Assembly: GCF_000002595.2 (NCBI RefSeq)
Contig: NC_057005.1
Coordinates: forward strand, 1,699,923-1,763,922
DNA length: 64,000 bases
Source of the DNA: Chlamydomonas reinhardtii
Lineage: Eukaryota > Chlorophyta > Chlorophyceae > Chlamydomonadales > Chlamydomonadaceae
Direction: 5' to 3'
Made by a program: the position numbers and the translations under genes. Numbering within the stretch: position 1 is the stretch's first letter; each line of letters opens with the position of its first letter. Positions 24,579 through 37,483 of the stretch are shown here, in pieces. The notes under the pieces were generated by a model that saw only the letters and a program-made list of their open reading frames with translations, searched no databases and was not told the DNA's origin.

Positions 24579-26263
24579 ATGGCCTTTCATCGAGCGACTC
24601 ACCACGCACGGTCATATCCTGAACAGACCGACCTGGAAAGCCGCCTCGCCCTTGTGTCTCCTCGAGGAAGCATACCAGGAATAAACAATGCAATAGGTAG
24701 CAGCGGCGGACGCCGCAGGCGGCCTCAAAGCTTCCGCCTAAGCTCAATCCTCACCTGGGCGCTGCTCGTGCTTTTCATACTCGCTACGTTTGTGCGCTTC
24801 CACACGCATGTACGCGTTCTGGAGGAACAGCAGCGCGGCAGCGCCCCGATCGACGTCGTGGGCGTCAGCTTGAAACCATCCTGTGTCACCCGCGCCTCGG
24901 TGCACGCGCTGAACGCGTACCTGAAGCCGCGCGTGATCCATGTGGTCACCACGAATGCGGAGAAGTGCCGCATCTTTAGTTCCTTCGCGTCGAACGTGGA
25001 GTGCCACATCCAGGACGAACTGCTAAACGGGCTCACGGTGGATGCCGTGGGCGCCTACATAGAGCAGCACCTGGGCATCGATCAGCACAAGCACTTCAAG
25101 GGGCGAGAACTATCGGGATGGTACATGCAGCAGTTCCTGAAGCTAGGATCAGCGCTGGCGCTGCCGCAGCTGTCACAGCACTACGTGGTGTGGGACCTAG
25201 GTAAGGCCGGGGGCGCATGCACGTGGCTCCAAACCGTGCCGGCTGACACACGGGTACTGCCAGGGGCTTGCAGTTGGCTTCCCATAGCTCTTTTTATGCA
25301 CTGTGGCCCAAGTGAAACCACGCCTCTTTCCTCATCCGTCCCATTTGGTTGACCTATCTTGCATGCATGCACGCAGACATGGTCTTGCTACGGCCGGTGC
25401 AGCTGCTCTTCCCGCCGGGGCCGTCTGACCCCGCCGGCTCGCCAACGCGGGCGCTAGTCAACATCGGTGGCTCCGTGTCACCAGGCTACATGGCGGCCTT
25501 TCGGCGGCTGATGCGACGGCCTTTGGAGTTCGCACCGGACGGAACGTCATTCGTGACGCACTGGATGGTGGTGTACAAGCCGTACCTCCTCGAGTTCCTG
25601 CGGGAGCTGTCGTTGGGATCGCCCGGCAGTAGCAGTAGTAGAAGCAGCGGCTCAACAACCAGCAGCAGCAGGTTAAGAGGCGGCGGCGGCAGTAGTAGTG
25701 GCAGTAGCGCCACGACGGGCCGGGAGCTGCAGGCTGAGGCCGCCACAGGGCACGAGGGCGGCGCCGGCAGGCGGCTCAGCAGTAGCGGCGCCGGCGACGA
25801 TGCCGGGATAGAGCTGGGCGAGGCCGGCGGCGCGGAAGCCAGCCCTGGCGCAGGCGCAAGCCGCGCTCTGCAGCAGGATGTCGCCGCGACGCCGGGGTCG
25901 GATCAGGCCAGCGCGACCCAGGGTCTGGACCCGCTCGGCTGGGTGTGGCGCATCCTTTCCTCGGTCGAGCCGTCCAGCGCAGATCTGGGGTTTAGCGAGT
26001 ACGCTAGCTACATAAGCTGGGTGCGGCAGCGCTACCCCGCATCGCAGCAGCTGGCAGATCGCAAGACCTGGATCCGGCACCCGTTCGGGCAGGGCACTGT
26101 GAAGCTGCTGCGGCTGCTGCGGGCGGACCGCTGCTGCTGCCCCAGCGCGTGGCTGCTGCGGCTGGTGCGGCTGCTAGGGTTCGTGTATACGGGGTACGAG
26201 GTGGGACACATTGAGGAGTGCAGGTACAGCGAGCCGCAGTACGCAACGTCGTACGGGCTGTGA
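24579..26263 (+). CDS. Type II membrane glycosyltransferase-like protein (DUF6492-like)
   Basis: Two exons, 24579-25200 and 25377-26263 (TGA), 502 residues. A basic cytosolic tail (GRRRRPQSFR) precedes one membrane segment at about 55-73 (WALLVLFILATFVRF), giving type II topology as in Golgi enzymes. The luminal part has VIHVVTTNAEKCRIF, WYMQQFLKLGSA, and YVVWDLDMVLLRPVQL with a DxD motif (D206, D208) of the nucleotide-sugar/Mn type. Later motifs are THWMVVYKPYLLEFL and ISWVRQRYP. This order fits the DUF6492 glycosyltransferase-like family common in algae. A Ser/Gly/Ala low-complexity insertion lies at about 290-385. Donor and acceptor unknown. A TGTAA box lies only 8 nt after the stop (26271-26275); the next is at 27018-27022. 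Confidence 0.75.
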
Positions 26264-27872
26264 AAAGGAGTGTAAGAGAGAGGTTGTGAGATACGATACG
26301 GTAGTGGTGGTAAAGGACAAGACATGGAAAGCGCAGCACGAGCGTTATGAATTGCCGAGTGCTATGCAGCGGGCAGCATGTGCTTTGGGTGGTGGTGTTC
26401 AAGGAATGCATTGGAACCCAGCTGTATGTGCATGCCTGTGTGCGTGTGTTATGGAGGTCAGTCTGGGTTACTGCAGGACTGTTGCGCGGTTGAAAGTTGC
26501 CACGGACCACGGTATCTGCCTGGCGTCAAGCAGGCGCTCGCGACCATGCTTAAGCAGGCGGACACGGGCACGGAGGAGGACAATGTGGCGGCGCTGGGCC
26601 GCCCGTTCGATCAGGGCTGAGGGCGGACTGGACGGGACCAGGCGAGGCGGTGCGTTTCTGGAATATAAAGCGCTGGTGTTCTCCAGGTTGGTTTCGGGCG
26701 CATCCTTCCTGGTAGGCCCAACGCCAGCCCGGCCGCCGTCGTCCAGCCCAGCCGTCCCAATACAGCAGCCACCTTCCGTCAGCCAGCCATGGGCGCGACC
26801 GTCCACAGCGTTTACCGTCGGTTACGAGGTAACATGTGAATTCGCAACTTGCGCTACTGCCTGCCTCCTCTCGTGCCGCCTGCAAGCCCACTCCGCCTTC
26901 CGCTCTGGTCTACGTACGCATTAGTTCCGCAACACTAGTCAATAAAGCCGTGGAGGTATGCGTCTCCGAGAAGAAGGGACAAGCAGCGGACGGGTTCCCT
27001 AGTGGACAGGGCAGGGCTGTAACATGTGATGACATGTGATGACGCCTCATTTCTGTCCTGATTTCCCTCACGGGAGCAATTGGCCACGCTGTAATCCAGC
27101 CGTAATCTAGTTACAGTGCCCTCCACGGCACAGCACAGTGCCCCCCTCGGCACAACACAGCCGGCCGCGGTTGTTCAACAACAACAGCATGATAAGCAAC
27201 CTGCAGGGCGAGGGTAAAGCGCGTGATGGGGGGCGGATGGCGAGGTTCAGTGGAGGCCATTGGCTGGCTAGGGCTGGCAGTAGCTGACCAACCCGCCAGA
27301 TGGAACGCCAATCGGGGGTTCTGTGCGCGTTCGGTGGTAAACGGGAGACAGTAAGGGCGTTCCGCTTTGATGGGTGGGAGGGGACGGATATCCAACTACG
27401 AATCTGCCACTCCAGCGCGGCACGCATCTTTTACCAGCCAGCGCCGCACGCATGCAACTGTCCGCTCCTAGCCGCACCGTGCGGCAACAGCCAGCCACGC
27501 GCGCTCTGCTACCGCGCCAGCGCAGCCGTCCGCCCGCGCAACTACCGGTACCCGCGCTCGCAAGCGCGCAGCCACCCAGCTCGCGTCAACTACCATGTTG
27601 TCCATGCACGTCCAGCCCTGGCAAGCAGCTTCCCTGCCGGCTGCTCCCCACACATGCTCGCGTTCAACCAGCCATGCACTCCTGCTCTGCCGCTGCAAAC
27701 TCTTTGCTGTCTGCTTGGGGTATGGGCGTCAGCTGCACCCGATGGGACCTCGCCAACCTGTTGTGTTGTGTGTGGTTACAAGGTGGTGAGCACGACGTGC
27801 ATTCCTGTCCTTGTAGAAACCTAGGCCCGGGCCGGGGGGCCCTTATAACGCCTGCAACACTTATATATGCAG
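26264..27872. other. 3' flank and uncharacterised sequence
   Basis: TGTAA boxes at 26271-26275 and 27018-27022. Holds one copy of a 35-nt word found again at 37449 (see 26911-26945). No frame with a recognisable product; 27300-27800 is open in several plus frames without domain signals. Confidence 0.45.
26911..26945 (+). repeat. 35-nt word, copy 1
   Basis: TACGTACGCATTAGTTCCGC plus 15 further nt, identical over all 35 nt to 37449-37483; a diverged copy is at 41293-41323. Flanks are unrelated. Confidence 0.8.
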
Positions 27873-30408
27873 CTAGTTTGGTCCCCGAATGGGGGTGCTT
27901 ATGCTCCTGTGCTCCCAAATGGAATCTAGTAACGCGGCTAACCTGGCTGGGTCCGCATTCTGCATGACGGCCTGCATTCCGCCTGTAAAATCGATCTCGC
28001 TACCCAAACGCAACTGGTCGTAGGCCGTACACCGCATGAGCACATGATTCTCATCTTCGACTTCATTTGCAACACATAGCGGGCAAATCCTCTCCTCCCT
28101 AGGTCGTCCATAGGCGCGGTTGGCAGTAAGCGGCCAGCAGCATAGGCGGAACCTCATCAAGGCCTTGTGGTGCGCAACTGGTATAAATGCTCTACTGTGC
28201 CCTTGCATGGTCAGTGGTGCCGCTCCTTCCGCACACAGCCCCATCCAATGCTTGTACTTGCTCATCTGCACGCCTGGTTGCTTGTTGTCTGATGGGAAAG
28301 TGCTTGGCTCAGACTGCAGCCGCTCGTGCTTCCACGCCTTCATTAGACTCTCTCGAAAGGCGGATACTATTTGCCCTTCAGGCAGCGGGCTACCTGCTCG
28401 GCTCTCCTCCCTTTCCGGCCTGATCATGTGCATACGGCCTTGCCATACGTCTACGCCATGCGCTGAGATAAAACGGAAAAGCCGTGCACACCACCCATCT
28501 CCCTCTGGGTGTACTAACGCGTCTTGTACTTCATCAAAGATCTCGGTCTGGGTGTGCTGCTTCTCGGTCGGCGGGGCAAGGGGAGGCACGTGGGGCGGTT
28601 GGCGATTGTGGCTGTGGGGTCTCGGTGGGATGTGGGGTCTCGGCCATGGGTCTCGTGCCGGCTCACACTCTTGCACAGGCAGTGTTGTAGGTCCCGCTGC
28701 AGAGTTGGCACGTTCGTTGTCGTCTAAGGATATGACATGGCTAGGCCGAAGAACGTCAGAAGTGTTGCATGTCGCATGCTGGGGGTTCTGGGGCATCTCC
28801 CCAGCCACCCGGAGGGCTCTGGACAGGCACGAGAAGCAGCCATTCTTATGCAACCATTCGGGAAGCTTTCGGGCTCACATGCTCAGTCCTGGTGAGCGCG
28901 ACTGCGTTAGCCAATTGACCAATGCATGTCCGGCGCGGAACGCTCTGAGCCCCAGTCCAAAGGCTAAACGTATGCTAAGGAACAATAGTGACATGTGAAT
29001 GTGTCTAGGCTGAGTCGGGGTGTAGGGAATTTGCGCGGTCGCGGCACTGAGTCCGACCGGTTGCAAGGTTTTTCGAACTTTTGAATTGTCACAAATTAAA
29101 GGCTCATAAGACAAGCCCACAAGTGCATTGCGTACCGAAGTTACAACAAAAACGAAAGCGAAATCCAGAACCTCACGAAAACGCTCGCTTCAATATTTGC
29201 TCGCAATGGGCACCGCCTGTAAATGATTTTCTTTCCCCGCACCTATAACGGGCACGCCCTAAAACTGCGGAAAACTGTGCAAGACGGGCTTTGGTCTGCA
29301 CGAGCTCGCGGCTCGCAAATCGCATAATTGAGGAAGTATGGCAAAACAATGAAATTGCGCTCCAGTGGCAAGCTCGCCAAACGGGCGCGACTTTGGCGGT
29401 CTGCGTAACCGGGGCTTTCCATCTCGCGAACTCGCGGGCGGCCAAACGCGGTATCCAGAGAGTACGTCAGGCCGACCCAGGGTCGTTTTCAAAGGTCCAT
29501 TTTGACCATATACCCTGGCAGCATAATTAGTGCATCGTGAGCTAGGCTATCCTTCTGCACGGCAATCCTGTTGTAGAATCCAATGCAAAGCTTGGCGAAA
29601 AAGAAATGGAGTGGTAGTTGTGCTAATTCAGCAAACAGCAGGCGATGCGATGGTCGCTTCGTACCCACTGTCATCCTCATGTACTGCACTTGTAATTTGA
29701 CGGCCTCGTCTTTCAGGCATGCTTCAAACGGTCCGTGCGCCGGGTTATTGCTGTCACGCCGCCGCGGTGGTGGGCCGCCGTCCAGCATTTCCGCTAATAC
29801 GTCGGGTCCCCACACTTCACAACCATATGCTAGGATGGAGCGAACTTGCACCTCAAAACAACGCATGCGTATGTCGGGGGAGAAAATCCTCAAACGGTTT
29901 AATCTATTAGTAAGTAGCAGTATTAGTACATAGCACGCCGCGCAGCCTCACATAGCGTCTCTCTGCAGGCGGCAAAAGCACGTCCAGGGCCGTAGACTAG
30001 TCCCAGATACCGTGCCTTGTCCACCGCAGGGATGGGCTGCCCTGCCAACCGCAGCCCACTGCACTCATCGTTCAATCTACGACGCTCCTGGTCGTCTGAA
30101 GTGAACACCAGACGTTCACACTTTGCGACGTTTGCTTTCATACCAAATGCTTCGCAGAAAGTATCCACAAGTGACAACAGGTGCCGCATACGCTCAGGGG
30201 TGGTGGCTAGCAGCGAAACATCGTCAGCGTACATTAGGAGCGACCTGCCTGAACCCTGTCCCATCACACCCCCACACATGCTCGCGGGCACGCCTTGCCC
30301 TTGCCACTGCCGCCCACTTGCCCGCAAACTGGCGGTTTTGACCTGCCAATCTGCTATGCATATAACAGCATCAAAGGTGGAATTGGTAGACGGGGATCGG
30401 CAGCGCAA
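27873..30408 (-). mobile_element. LINE (L1-like) 3' part, degenerate
   Basis: Three minus-strand pieces in order. 30408-29923 holds the reverse-transcriptase core with SLLMYADDVSLLA and YLGLVYGPGRAF. 29893-29489 is the post-RT region with VQVRSILAYGCEVWGPDVL. 28853-27873 is the C-terminal part with a zf-RVT-type knuckle (CPLCVANEVEDENHVLMRC, C-x2-C-x8-H-x4-C). The first two pieces are in different frames, and 28854-29488 between the last two does not read as LINE. The 5' half (endonuclease, first RT motifs) is missing, so this is a 5'-truncated, dead copy. Confidence 0.8.
28854..29488. other. Non-LINE sequence splitting the LINE copy
   Basis: About 635 bp, AT-richer than its surroundings (for example 29068-29110), with no LINE-like frame on either strand. 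Either an insertion into the LINE or a strongly diverged segment; no terminal repeats were found. Confidence 0.4.
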
Positions 30409-32233
30409 GGGGAGGCCCCTGGGCGGCAGTAGTGCCTCTCGGGGGGTTGGATGGGCTGTTACACCTGGTGCGTCTTCTTGTGCTTTGCTGGCTGGTTCAG
30501 ACGAGTCTCGTTACGTGGAGAAAGTAACGCACACTTCTAATCCTGTAAGACATCATCAGCCAGTGTTACAGAGCACGAACGTAGTATGGCAGGCGCGGGT
30601 GCCACGCATGCAAGACAAGCCTGGGTTGCATGTCCGTAATCTTGTTTCCTCATCCAGCCAACTCGCAGCCATCTTTCTCTCGCCACAATGCAGGTTGCGG
30701 ACACGTGCTAGAAGCACGTGCGCGCTTCTCATGCACAATAGCAGTTCACAGAGCCGATTTGCATCACTTGATGCCTATATCGGATACGAGATTCGATGTA
30801 GAGGCAATAGAACAACACAGAAGAGCGCCCACATACCACCACCGTAACCCCCGCATCACTCCTTACCAACTATCGCCAAGAATTCAGACGTCGATGCAGG
30901 TAGTAATGCTTGCAGTACCGTTTCCATATTTGCCGGGCGCCACCACACAGCGCGCCGGCGCTGCAACAGGTTGCGTGCAGCCACGCTCCTGCATGTCCAG
31001 GCCGCGCGGCAACAACGGACCCACACCAGCATTAATGCCCACCCTTACCCCTCAGACCTTCGATCATTTACTTTACGGCCTTCAGGCGCGTATCGCACAT
31101 ACGGCCGATCAGATACTAGTAGCAACCATACATTCCCCAGTGTGCACCCCGGTCTATGCCCCAATGCCATGCTTGCCCTCCGTCCATCCGCCAGGCCGCA
31201 GTTCACACTCTCGTGGTCCTTCGCCTGTGCTCGGTTGATTCGCATTAATCCGTGTTGGATAAGATACTCCTTGGTTGCACGGGTGCAAAACCCAATCAAA
31301 CGACAGAATCCATAGTGCTGGCATGTGACCATGGACCGAGCGTGTAGTAATTTGCCCTGCCGGCCTCGCCGCGCGGCGGAGGCCCACCTAGCTTTAATCA
31401 GACGAGCACCACAGACAGGAGGCTACAACACGTGTTGTTTGGTGTCGAGTAAACCAAAAAGCATAAACCACAAACTTCCAACCGAACCCAGCGTGACCCA
31501 TAGCGTGTGGACATACCCCGAGTGCGCGCGGCGCACGTGTGCTTATTTCCTGAATGAGCAAGGTACGCCCGCAAGGCATTCTACACTACCACCGTGCGCG
31601 GACCATCGCTTCCACACCCAGTCGTGCTCGCGTTCCCTTCCCCGTAAATTGTTATCCAGGCAAGCCTTAGGAAACTCGCGACCACCCCTCCCCCCCTCAC
31701 GACAGCTATGCTCAACAAAGAATGCTATGAACCCGCAATACCCTAAAAGGCGCAGATGCTTCAGCCTTTCAGGCGGTTGTCCGGTGACGTATTCCTTAGC
31801 CTGCTCGAGACGAGCGCAATCAATAGTCCCCAGCTAAGGCGCCAAGCAGACCCCAAAAGCAGTGCGTCGACGGCCCCCACTCACGAAGACAACCTCGGAA
31901 CCCAAAACTGCACCCTCAGGAGTTGTCACCTCTTCGTGGTACCAGAGCCCCTCGTCAAAACTCCCTCGTACACCTGGAGTCATCATGACTCACATGAGTA
32001 ATTCACGTTACGCACCAGCCAACGATAGGGCTGATGGTGAGGTCCATGCACGCACCGCGCTCGCTACAAATTGAGGCACCGCTTGCGATCATTTTCGATG
32101 CCCCTCGTGCCCCCAGTACCCAGCCTTGCGAAATCATTCTTGCAGCCTTGTAGGCGCGGCTTGGTCATCCACCTTCGCGCATAGCCCAGAATATCCTACC
32201 CTTGATGCACGCAGTAAGCATCACCAGGACGAC
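30409..32233. other. Uncharacterised, probably repeat-derived
   Basis: No recognisable protein on either strand. The plus frame 30630-31238 stays open for 202 codons but has no domain and poor codon bias. Probably decayed transposon sequence beyond the LINE break, plus the 3' flank of the next minus gene. Confidence 0.4.
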
Positions 32234-35200
32234 TTAGAACGGGCCGCCCAGGGTGCCGAGCTTCAGCAGCTGCGACAGCGCGCGGCTCTTGTGCGGGTCC
32301 ATGCGCAGCGGCGAGTCGGGCACCAGGCCGCAGCGCAGCCGCGCAGCCACCTCCTCCACCGGTGACACAGCCAGGCAGCGCTGCAGGTCGCGCGCGAAGG
32401 CGGCATCGAACTCCTCCGGCCGCATGCGGCACTCGAGCATGAGCAGCACCAAAACCAGGACCACCATCTCACGCTCAGGCACCAGTACGTCCTGCGGCAG
32501 CGAGGTGCGCAGCAGCGAGTCCACCGCCTCGCCGTACAGGCCTGTACGGATTCAAGAGCGAGAGTAGTAAGTATCGGAAAAACAATTGTTCATCCGAAGT
32601 GTCTTTTGCTTGAGGCTCGCGAGGGTGCAGGAGAGCAGCTGGCTAAGACGACGCAGGGCGCCCAGTCCGGTTCAGTGACAGTAGGTCCGATCCCATAAGA
32701 CTCACCGTGCACCTTGCGCAGGCGCTCACTGAAGAAGCGCGACTGGATTCGGCGGAGGCCCATCAGCAGGTGGCGGTGCAGCGCCGCGTGCGCCGCCCAC
32801 GGCACCGCGCCATTAGGGCAGGTGGCATTGGCACCGACGCCCGCCGCACCCGCCGCACCGCCCAGACCCAGGCCCGACAGCTGAGCCGCCAGCGAGCTGC
32901 CGCCGGTCGGCGAGCCACCGGCGCCGCCCGCAGCGGCAATGTCCTCGGCAGTGGCCGACAGCGCGCGGCGCATCTCCCACTGGAAGGTGGTCACGGGCGG
33001 CTGCTGGCCGGCGACGGCGGGCGCGGCGGCGGGAGTGCCGGGTGCCAGTGGCATGTCCACGCCCATGGTGTGCATCTGGCTGATGGCCCAGATGATCTCC
33101 TCGCTCCAGCGCCGCGGCTGCAGCAGCGGGTAGGGCGCCAGCTCGGCGGTGAGCAGCAGCAGCGCGCGCGGCGACAGGTCGTTCAGCAGCTGGCGCGGCA
33201 GCGACATGTTAACGGCGTGCACCTACAGCGGGGGGGGGGGGGGCGGGCACAGGGCGGCAGCGGCATTGTTTACAAAGGAACGTAAGATAATTACACATTC
33301 GCTGCCTTTTCGTCTCCCCACTGCCTTTTCGTCTCCCGGTCCAAATCGGGGCATAGCGCACGGGACACGGAGCCGCGTACCTGGTGGCCCATGGCCTGCA
33401 CCAGGCGCTTGAGCGTGAGCTGGTAGTTGTGCAAGATGGTGTCCAGGTAGGCGCGGCGCTTGTGGATGCGGCTCAGGCCGTCCACCCACTGCTCCAGAGA
33501 CACCAGGCACAACTGCCGGCCAGCGGGACCAGCCCTATGGGGAGAAGAGCAGAAACCACGAAACCGCGACTGTCAATAACTGTTGGAACGCCAAAGAAGT
33601 TCAAAGTAAAAACTTCAAGTGTACTGTCAAAAGACGTGGCAGGCATGCACATTGAGGCTGCGTTCTCACCTGAGCAGCTGCAGGATGCGGCCCATCACGC
33701 GCGGGTCCACGTCAGTGGCCTGGGCGCCGCGCGCGCGGTGCGACGCCAGCGCGCGCAGCAGCGCCGCCGCCACCTCGGGCGCCATCGCCGCCACGTCCAG
33801 GAGCTGCTCCGCAATGACGCAGCACAGGTGGTGCAGCTGCGCCTGCGCGCCGCTGAAGGCGCCGCACACGCGCGCCAGCTCCGCCGCCACCTGCGGGCTC
33901 ACCAGCAGCATGCGCCGCAGCGCCGCGTCCATGTACGTCGACAGGTCGGGCGAGTTGGTGACGGCGCCGCCTGCGGCGGCAGCCGCTGCCAGCTGCGCCG
34001 CCGCGGCGGCGGGGTTGCCGCCCAGCGCCAACAGGTCTTCAGCCCGCAGCTGGCGGCCAGCCGCGTTCGCTGCCGCGACCGCCGCAAGCGACTGCGCCAG
34101 CATCTGCTGCTGCTGTTGCTGCAATAGACCCGCGGCCTGCTGCTGTTGCTGTTGCTGCTGGTTGAGGGCGAGAGAAGCGGCGGCGAAGCTTAGTGAGTCG
34201 GCATCAGCCTGGCCCCACAGGTCGGCAACCGTGTCCGTATCACGACGCCACGGCGCCAGGCCCAGCGGCGGTGATGCCGGCGCGCCAAGGTCCGACCCGG
34301 CAGCGCCCGCAGCCACCAGCGCCTGCAGCTGCTGCAGCTGGAACTGCTGTTGCTGCTGTTGCTGCTGCTGCTGCGCCGCCGCGGCAGCGGCCGCCTGCTG
34401 GTGCTGGTGCTGGTGCTGCGCAAGGAGCGCCATGGTGGCGTTGTTGCCGCCGTTGACGCGGCCGGCCGCGGCCATCAGCAGCTCCGCCGGTGAGGGGCCG
34501 TTGCCGTTGCCAGACAGCAGGTCGTCGCGGCCGCTCATGGAGTAGAGGCTGCTGACCTCGCCCAGGCCGTCGATGTTGGAGCCGGACAGGCCGGTGGGCA
34601 GCAGCTGTGCCTGGCTGCTGCCAGAGAAGAGGAAGCTGTTGGCGCTGCTGTTGACGGCGGCGCCGGTGCCGGGCGCGCTGCTGTTGCCGCAGCAGACATC
34701 GCCGTAGGGCGACGGCGTGACCAACGCGTCGCCGCTGCAGGTGCTGAGCGCATCCTCCGCGCTGCTCTCGCCCTCCCAGTGCTGGGCGTGGTTGCCGCTG
34801 TGCACGCTGCTGCGGCTGCCGCCGCCAGCGACAGGACCATGCGCGTGGTGTGCGTGCTGCGGCTGGGCGATGGCGCGCTGCGCTGTAACGGCGGAGCCCG
34901 CCACGACGGCGACGGCGCTGCTGCCAATGGCGGTTGTCTCCGACAGGCGGCGGGAGAACATGCTATTGCCGGCGGCAGCGGCGGCCACGGCAGCGGAGGA
35001 GCGCTCCGTGGGCGAGGAGCTGCCGCTGTTGTGCGAGTGGGCGGCGACGGAGCCGTGCGGGCTGCCGACGTCCAGCTCGCTGGGCTTGGGAACGGCCACG
35101 GGCTGCGAAGCCGCCGGGGCCGGGGCGGTGGCGCCGCCCTCAGCGACGGCCTCAGCACCGAACAGCAGGCGCACCAGCTGCTGCTCCGCGGCGCCCTGCT

Positions 35201-36298
35201 GGTCCAGCGATGCCTGACGCTCGCCAGCGGTCAGTTGGGGCTGTTGCGGCGCCGACGATGAGGACGACTCCTCGCCGCTGGCCGACTTAAATAGTGCCGA
35301 CAAAGCCGCAGAGAGTGCCTGCGGCAGAGCCGCCGCCAGGGCCGCCGGGAGGGCCGCCTCCACAATGGCGGAGGTAATCGCGACCGCGGTGGCCGAGGCG
35401 GCGGTGGAGCCGCCTGCGGTCACGGCCGCCGCGGAGGCGGCGGCAGAGGCGGAAGGCATGGCTGCAGCCACGGCGCCGGGTAGCAGCGCAGGCAGGAGCG
35501 ACGGCAGGAGGCTCTGCAGCACGCCTGGCAGCAGTTGCTGCAGCCGCTGCTGGTCCTGGGGAGAGAGGAGTGGGCAGCCAAGCGGCGGGGCTGACACGAG
35601 GGTCTGCGGCGCGGACAGGGGCATCAACACGGCTGAACGACCAGCGCTGGCGCCCCAGGCTGACGTGACCGCCAGCTGATCGGTGCCGGCGCCCCAAAGC
35701 AATGAGTCGTTGCACGGCGGCGCAATCACATGGTCTTCAGCTGACACGTGCGCGGACGTTGCAGACGAGCTCACCGAGGACGCTGAGCCCGTAGGCGTGG
35801 GGTGCTCCGGCGCGGCGTCGGGGGCGTTATGGGAACCGGTGTCGGACTCATGGCTGTCGCCCGAGGCGAAGGGCGAGGGCTGCGGCCGTGTCACGCCGTC
35901 CGGGCCCTCCGTGGAAAAACCCGAAAAGCGAGCTGGCGCCAGCGCGGCAGCTTCCTTTGGGGCAGCGGTGGGCGCGGAGGCCGGCAGCTCCGCGGGGCAG
36001 ACGGGGCCGGAACTGCAGGGGCGTGAAACCAGGCGAGGGCAAGGGGCCAGAGTTGTAAGGACCGGGTCTTCAATTCAAACACCATGTCAAACATAATGTG
36101 GCAGCGCGAAAGAGGCTTGGAGCGCGTGCGCAGCACCCGCCAATAAAGCGCCTCCGCCAGCTGACAGCCAAAATAGTACACGCACCTGGAGGCGGACGCG
36201 GACTTCATTGCGTCAACAATAAGCGTTGTGATGGACGGAGCTCGTTCCTCCAGACGAATACCGCGTGCCTCAGCAGGTGTAAGCGCCATGACGACCAT
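32234..36298 (-). CDS. Gln/Ala/Ser-rich protein of 1,144 residues, function unknown
   Basis: Five exons read downward: 36298-36186, 36012-33670, 33534-33381, 33222-32706, 32541-32234 (TAA); phases close exactly. The N-terminus (MVVMALTPAEARGIRLEE) is followed by a very long exon rich in Ser, Ala, Gly and poly-Gln (for example near 34350-34370 and 34100-34160). Its C-terminal third and the last three exons are ordered and helical: ELARVCGAFSGAQAQLHHLC, LVSLEQWVDGLSRIHKRRAY, LHNYQLTLKRLVQAMGHQ, RRWSEEIIWAISQMHTM, LRRIQSRFFSERLRKVHG, VLVLLMLECRMRPEEFDAAF. Domain not recognised. Long Q/A/S tracts are typical of algal regulatory or RNA-associated proteins, but no role is claimed. The start could be ATG 36298 or 36289. 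Confidence 0.65.
33230..33243. repeat. Homopolymer G14
   Basis: Fourteen G in a row immediately outside the acceptor of exon 33222-32706; read on the gene strand it is a poly-C tract before the AG. Confidence 0.9.
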
Positions 36299-36979
36299 GG
36301 ATTGGTTGACGGGTCCAGCGTTTGGAGAGCTGACGCCTGCAGTTCGAACGCGTACAACACATACATGTCTTGGTAACAAGAATGAATGGAGCATTCATTC
36401 GGAAAGGCCGACTGGACGTGGCCATGCCATAATATAACGCGGGGTGTAGAAACGTGGCCCAAGCGCAGTGTCATCATACAGAATTTACGCTTGCAATATT
36501 AGGAACATGACAGCGGGGTAAATCGGCGACTATGCCGTAAGCGCCTTCCGTTGGGGTCGGCCTTCTTCAAGACGCGAGCCCGCGTACCTCCAGGAGACCA
36601 GTCGCCACCAAAACAGCAGCGTGGAACGAGTCGAGTTGTGATCCCGCACTGAAGACGCTCAGGCGGAGACTCCGCTCGACTCAAGTTCGACGCTGTAGAA
36701 ACTGCGACGAGTTGATGTGTATAAAGCTCGACTTATGTGTGAATCTATGCTAGAGTGAAGAAGAAAAACAAAAAGCGAATGGAACGCCGCGTGCGAGTTG
36801 AGCCTGTCAGTTTGCGTTCGGTTCAGGAGCTGTGTGCAGGGATACAAGCATCTATATGAATGAATGTGTCGGGCAGTCGGCGTTTGGTAAGGTATGGGAC
36901 GAGGGGCCAATGCACGCGATCGCCCGTTTAGCTAATCGTCGGGAGCATGGATGTACCACTGTCAGCTCAGACCCCACGC

Positions 36980-37130
36980 AACACCGCAATCACGCCATGA
37001 CACCTGTGTTTTTGGCCATGCCAGTAATGTCTTCTTCTTATTTCCGCTCATGCCAGCGAACTCGCAGTGACGCCTCGCTGGGCGCCCTGAGCTGGGCGGG
37101 CATCGCAAAACAGCGGCCCTTCACCGGGGT
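36980..37130 (+). repeat. Dispersed repeat, copy c
   Basis: CCGCAATCACGCCATGACACC and TTTGGCCATG, then after about 75 bp absent from copy a, CATCGCAAAACAGCGGCC and TTCACCGGGG. Same order as copy a (4882-5012, opposite strand). Confidence 0.6.
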
Positions 37131-37448
37131 CTCCCCGCCCGCGCAGCCGTGCCCTGCATCACCCCGCTACAGGTGTTCGATACATGGTATGCGAGCTGGA
37201 TAATGCAAGCGTGGGGCCGTTCCCGCCTGGTAAACTTGGCGGGACCCTGTCGGTGTCGTGCTGCGGTTGGGATGTGTACGCGTGTGTTCATGTCCCTAGG
37301 CTTCCGGTCCCGCTTTGCCCCCTTGCTTCGTCTGGCGCAGCCATCCCGACCCCCAATAATGCACGACAGGTACTACGGGATCTCTTACGTTGCCCTGGAT
37401 TGGAGCTTGTCAAAGTTGCAGGAGATAGCCCGGTGCTGGGTCAATATG

Positions 37449-37483
37449 TACGTACGCATTAGTTCCGCAACACTAGTCAATAA
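37449..37483 (+). repeat. 35-nt word, copy 2
   Basis: Identical to 26911-26945. Short direct repeats of the type GTCAATA-TG / GTCAATAATG lie on either side of its core. Confidence 0.8.

Noticed and set aside
30630-31238. 202-codon plus frame, considered as a transposon structural protein
   Set aside because: No knuckle, protease or other recognisable motif, and poor codon bias; left unassigned.
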